DNA of 64,000 bases from Autumnicola tepida (GTDB lineage: Bacteria > Bacteroidota > Bacteroidia > Flavobacteriales > Flavobacteriaceae): contig NZ_JAVRHQ010000003.1 of the NCBI RefSeq assembly GCF_031846485.1, positions 62,001 to 126,000 of the forward strand, in the 5' to 3' direction. Below the pieces are notes generated by a model that saw only the letters and a list, made by a program, of their open reading frames with translations, was not told where the DNA came from and searched no databases. Shown here in pieces: positions 62,330-64,000 of the stretch. Every line of letters begins with the position of its first letter. Position 1 is the stretch's first letter. The position numbers and the translations under genes were made by a program.

Positions 62330-62403
62330 TCCTCCTTAGCTCAGTTGGTTAGAGCATCTGACTGTTAATCAGAGGGTCCTTGGTTCGAGCCCAAGAGGAG
62401 GAG
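62330..62403 (+). tRNA. tRNA-Asn (GTT), copy 1
   Basis: A 74-base cloverleaf: acceptor stem TCCTCCT with AGGAGGA, D arm TAGCTCAGTTGGTTAGAGCA, anticodon arm TCTGA-CTGTTAA-TCAGA with anticodon GTT, T arm CTTGG-TTCGAGC-CCAAG, discriminator G. The CCA end is not encoded. Confidence 0.95.
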
Positions 62404-62490
62404 CAATAAGTTTAAGGCAAAATCCATTGGGCGAGAAGCCTGTCCCGAGCGAGTGAAACGGAGTCGAGGGAAGCCCAAGAGGAGGAGCAA
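62388..62490. repeat. Duplicated tRNA 3' tail flanking a repeat fragment
   Basis: A 19-base string ending the first tRNA-Asn (AGCCCAAGAGGAGGAGCAA at 62388-62406) is repeated exactly at 62472-62490. The 65 bases between contain the flavobacterial intergenic-repeat string TCCCGAGCGAGTGAAACGGA followed by GTCGAGGGA. The duplicated tail is not a third tRNA. Confidence 0.8.
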
Positions 62491-62544
62491 AAATAAAAAG
62501 GGTATTAGTGACCTTTTAAAATGACACTAAAGACATACTGAAAT

Positions 62545-62618
62545 TCCTCCTTAGCTCAGTTGGTTAGAGCATTTGACTGTTAATCAAAGGGTCCTTGGTT
62601 CGAGCCCAAGAGGGGGAG
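62545..62618 (+). tRNA. tRNA-Asn (GTT), copy 2
   Basis: A 74-base cloverleaf nearly identical to copy 1. The anticodon stem is TTTGA/TCAAA (one base pair changed from copy 1, compensated on both sides) and the acceptor 3' strand is AGGGGGA, giving one G-U pair. Anticodon GTT. Confidence 0.94.
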
Positions 62619-62700
62619 CAAAATGAAGCCTGACAGAGATGTTGGGCTTTTTTATTTTTGCTCGGATGCAACTATAGTGAAATAGGTAGTTGAAAAGCTG

Positions 62701-63150
62701 TTAGTGCAAATTATTTTTTTCCAGCAACCGGTAACAAAGCCCTGAAGAGATTCCAAAGATGATATGGGCAATAAATAGTTGCTCCAGGTGCTTCCTTAGA
62801 TGAGTGTGAGGAGGATCAGGATGAAGTTGGAGCGCGGTAAACCATGCTGCCATACCTATAATTCCGCTTGGTACGCCAAGTAAAAATCCACTTGCCAGGC
62901 CCGGCTTCAGAGAAGAATTTTTCCAAATTTGATCATACACCATATTAAAAGACACTCCTATGCTGTAATGTATAAGCCATCCTGCAGGGATGGAGGCTTT
63001 TGCAGAGATCTTTTCCGGGGCAATTCGGTGGACGAGCTTACTCAGCATTACCGGTTCCTCAAACTGTTCCTGGTGTCTTTTTGCCTGCCTATAGCTATAA
63101 ATGGTCATAAAGCTGGTGCCGGCTATGCTGCACAAAAGTATTTTCAGCAT
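62701..63150 (-). CDS. Small membrane protein of unknown function
   Basis: A 149-residue protein with about four hydrophobic segments (ILLCSIAGTSFMTIYSY, IPAGWLIHYSIGVSFNMVY, LASGFLLGVPSGIIGMAAWFTALQL, LFIAHIIFGISSGLCYRLL). I do not recognise a named family. Positions with Gly/His in the helices (HYSIGV, IAHIIFG) are notable but not diagnostic. It is 14 bases downstream of an SDR gene on the same strand and probably co-transcribed with it. Confidence 0.65.
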   Translation of the reverse strand: MLKILLCSIAGTSFMTIYSYRQAKRHQEQFEEPVMLSKLVHRIAPEKISAKASIPAGWLIHYSIGVSFNMVYDQIWKNSSLKPGLASGFLLGVPSGIIGMAAWFTALQLHPDPPHTHLRKHLEQLFIAHIIFGISSGLCYRLLEKNNLH

Positions 63151-63164
63151 AATCTATGATTTTT

Positions 63165-64000
63165 TTAAAGTTGATTGTTTTTTTCCTCGGCTTCTTCTGT
63201 CTTTTCAGTGAGCGCAGATTGCGTAAGAGCAGATTCACTTTCATACCCTTTATAAACCTTTGCTCCAGTTTCTTTTGGATCAGGCAGGAGTTTATTGGCG
63301 AGGCCAAAGATACTTCCATTTAATCCTGGAGCTAAACCTTCAATAGCTACGGCGAGTTTGGCCGGTAAACCTACATTCAGCACTTTTCTGCCGTACTGCA
63401 TTGCATTGATGATTTTGGCAGCTGCTTTTTCGGCACTCATCGATAATCCGGGAATGGAATCGGAAATTTTAAACCACGCGTATTCTTTATGATGTTGAGC
63501 TTTAACATCAATATTTCTTGGGCTTCCCGTTTGCATTAAACCAGGGTAAACTGAAGTAACCAGTATATTATAACGGGAAAGTTCTGCAGTAATGCCTTCT
63601 GAAAATCCCGCCAGGGCAAATTTACTAACCGTGTATGGCAACAAATGCGGGAAACTAACTTTGCCATTAATAGAGGCAATATTTACAATACGGCCTGCCC
63701 TTTTTGCCTTCATGGCGGGCAAAACTTCCTGAACCAGGTTAAAAGGACCCCAAAAATGTACTTTAAGAGCCTGCTGATAATCCTTTTCCCTCATATTTTC
63801 CATTGGCCCTACCTGAATAATGCCGGCATTGTTGATGAGGATTTCCACCTCTCCCCATTTTTGGCGAATAGAGGCAATGAGATCATGTACCTCCTTCTTA
63901 TGGGTTATGTCACACTTTATACTAAGGAAATCCGGAGTTAATTGAGACAATTGTTTGGAGGCCTCTTTCAATTCATCATCATCCCGTCCACAAATAGCCA
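63165..64000 (-). CDS. SDR family oxidoreductase (5' end cut by the window)
   Basis: The visible 278 residues lack the N-terminal GxxxGIG coenzyme loop because the frame stays open to the right edge: codons beyond the TTG at 63971 read AICGRDDDELKEA, as expected in an SDR after its first Rossmann unit. NNAGIIQ is the NNAG motif, IVNIASINGKVSFPHLLPYTVSKFAL carries the catalytic Ser, Tyr and Lys. The C-terminal 50 residues after KLLPDPKETG are charged. Substrate unknown. Confidence 0.9.
   Translation of the reverse strand, partial: AICGRDDDELKEASKQLSQLTPDFLSIKCDITHKKEVHDLIASIRQKWGEVEILINNAGIIQVGPMENMREKDYQQALKVHFWGPFNLVQEVLPAMKAKRAGRIVNIASINGKVSFPHLLPYTVSKFALAGFSEGITAELSRYNILVTSVYPGLMQTGSPRNIDVKAQHHKEYAWFKISDSIPGLSMSAEKAAAKIINAMQYGRKVLNVGLPAKLAVAIEGLAPGLNGSIFGLANKLLPDPKETGAKVYKGYESESALTQSALTEKTEEAEEKNNQL

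Noticed and set aside
62407..62490. A third tRNA-Asn between the two copies
   Set aside because: Only the last 19 bases of the tRNA are repeated; no acceptor 5' strand, D arm or anticodon arm is present.

Overview
The window looks like a chromosomal segment of a marine-type member of the Flavobacteriaceae (Bacteroidota). This rests on the gene content (three TonB-dependent receptors, many lipoproteins, DUF5689 and choice-of-anchor domains, a three-subunit b558-type succinate dehydrogenase, a CbpA/CbpM pair, a THC0290_0291-like outer membrane protein), on several promoters of the Bacteroidota type (TTG, about 20 nt, TAnnTTTG), and on short palindromic intergenic repeats typical of that group. 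No phage, transposase, CRISPR array or rRNA operon is visible. Two tRNA-Asn genes are present.

Layout. 1-2050: 3' part of a large BNR/VPS10-like repeat protein. 2.2-3.4 kb: cbpM-cbpA chaperone pair (minus). 3.7-7.3 kb: sdhCAB operon with a recognisable promoter and terminator. 7.3-16.2 kb: aminotransferase, PdeM-like nuclease, TspO-like membrane protein, an SDR/DoxX pair, mfd and a DUF389 membrane protein. 16.2-28.7 kb: a nuclease and TonB cluster holding two TonB-dependent receptors, each with a non-SusD surface lipoprotein, around two predicted exported nucleases (an EEP-family enzyme and an endonuclease I with three Ig/cadherin-like repeats). I infer that it harvests extracellular nucleic acid or phosphorus. 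28.8-36.2 kb: pgi, an M23 peptidase, a tryptophan-2,3-dioxygenase-like protein and a DUF3108 protein, then the HPPD/HGD tyrosine-catabolism pair. 36.3-40.3 kb: a PlpD-like patatin/barrel protein and uvrC. 40.5-42.7 kb: a periplasmic GMC dehydrogenase with its Tat-exported small subunit.

43.0-45.9 kb: an overlapping cassette of aspartyl-type (RimK-linked) protease, RimK ATP-grasp ligase and aspartoacylase-like amidohydrolase, followed by 5-formyl-THF cyclo-ligase. 46-47.8 kb: a PAS histidine kinase and a stand-alone receiver. 47.8-53.0 kb: ileS, a zinc-finger-less DksA-like protein, a cell-surface beta protein and lspA. 53.3-57.1 kb: a lipoprotein, a third TonB-dependent receptor and recO. 57.2-62.1 kb: gdhA, an outer membrane protein and a macro-domain/pncB/pncA operon that links ADP-ribose hydrolysis to NAD salvage. 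62.3-64 kb: two tRNA-Asn genes with a duplicated 3' tail between them, a membrane protein and an SDR cut by the window edge.

Most of the window is housekeeping. The parts most worth a second look are the nuclease/TonB cluster with its repeat lipoprotein of unknown family, the RimK-protease-amidohydrolase cassette, and the macro/pncBA operon. All calls come from reading the sequence; no database search was run.
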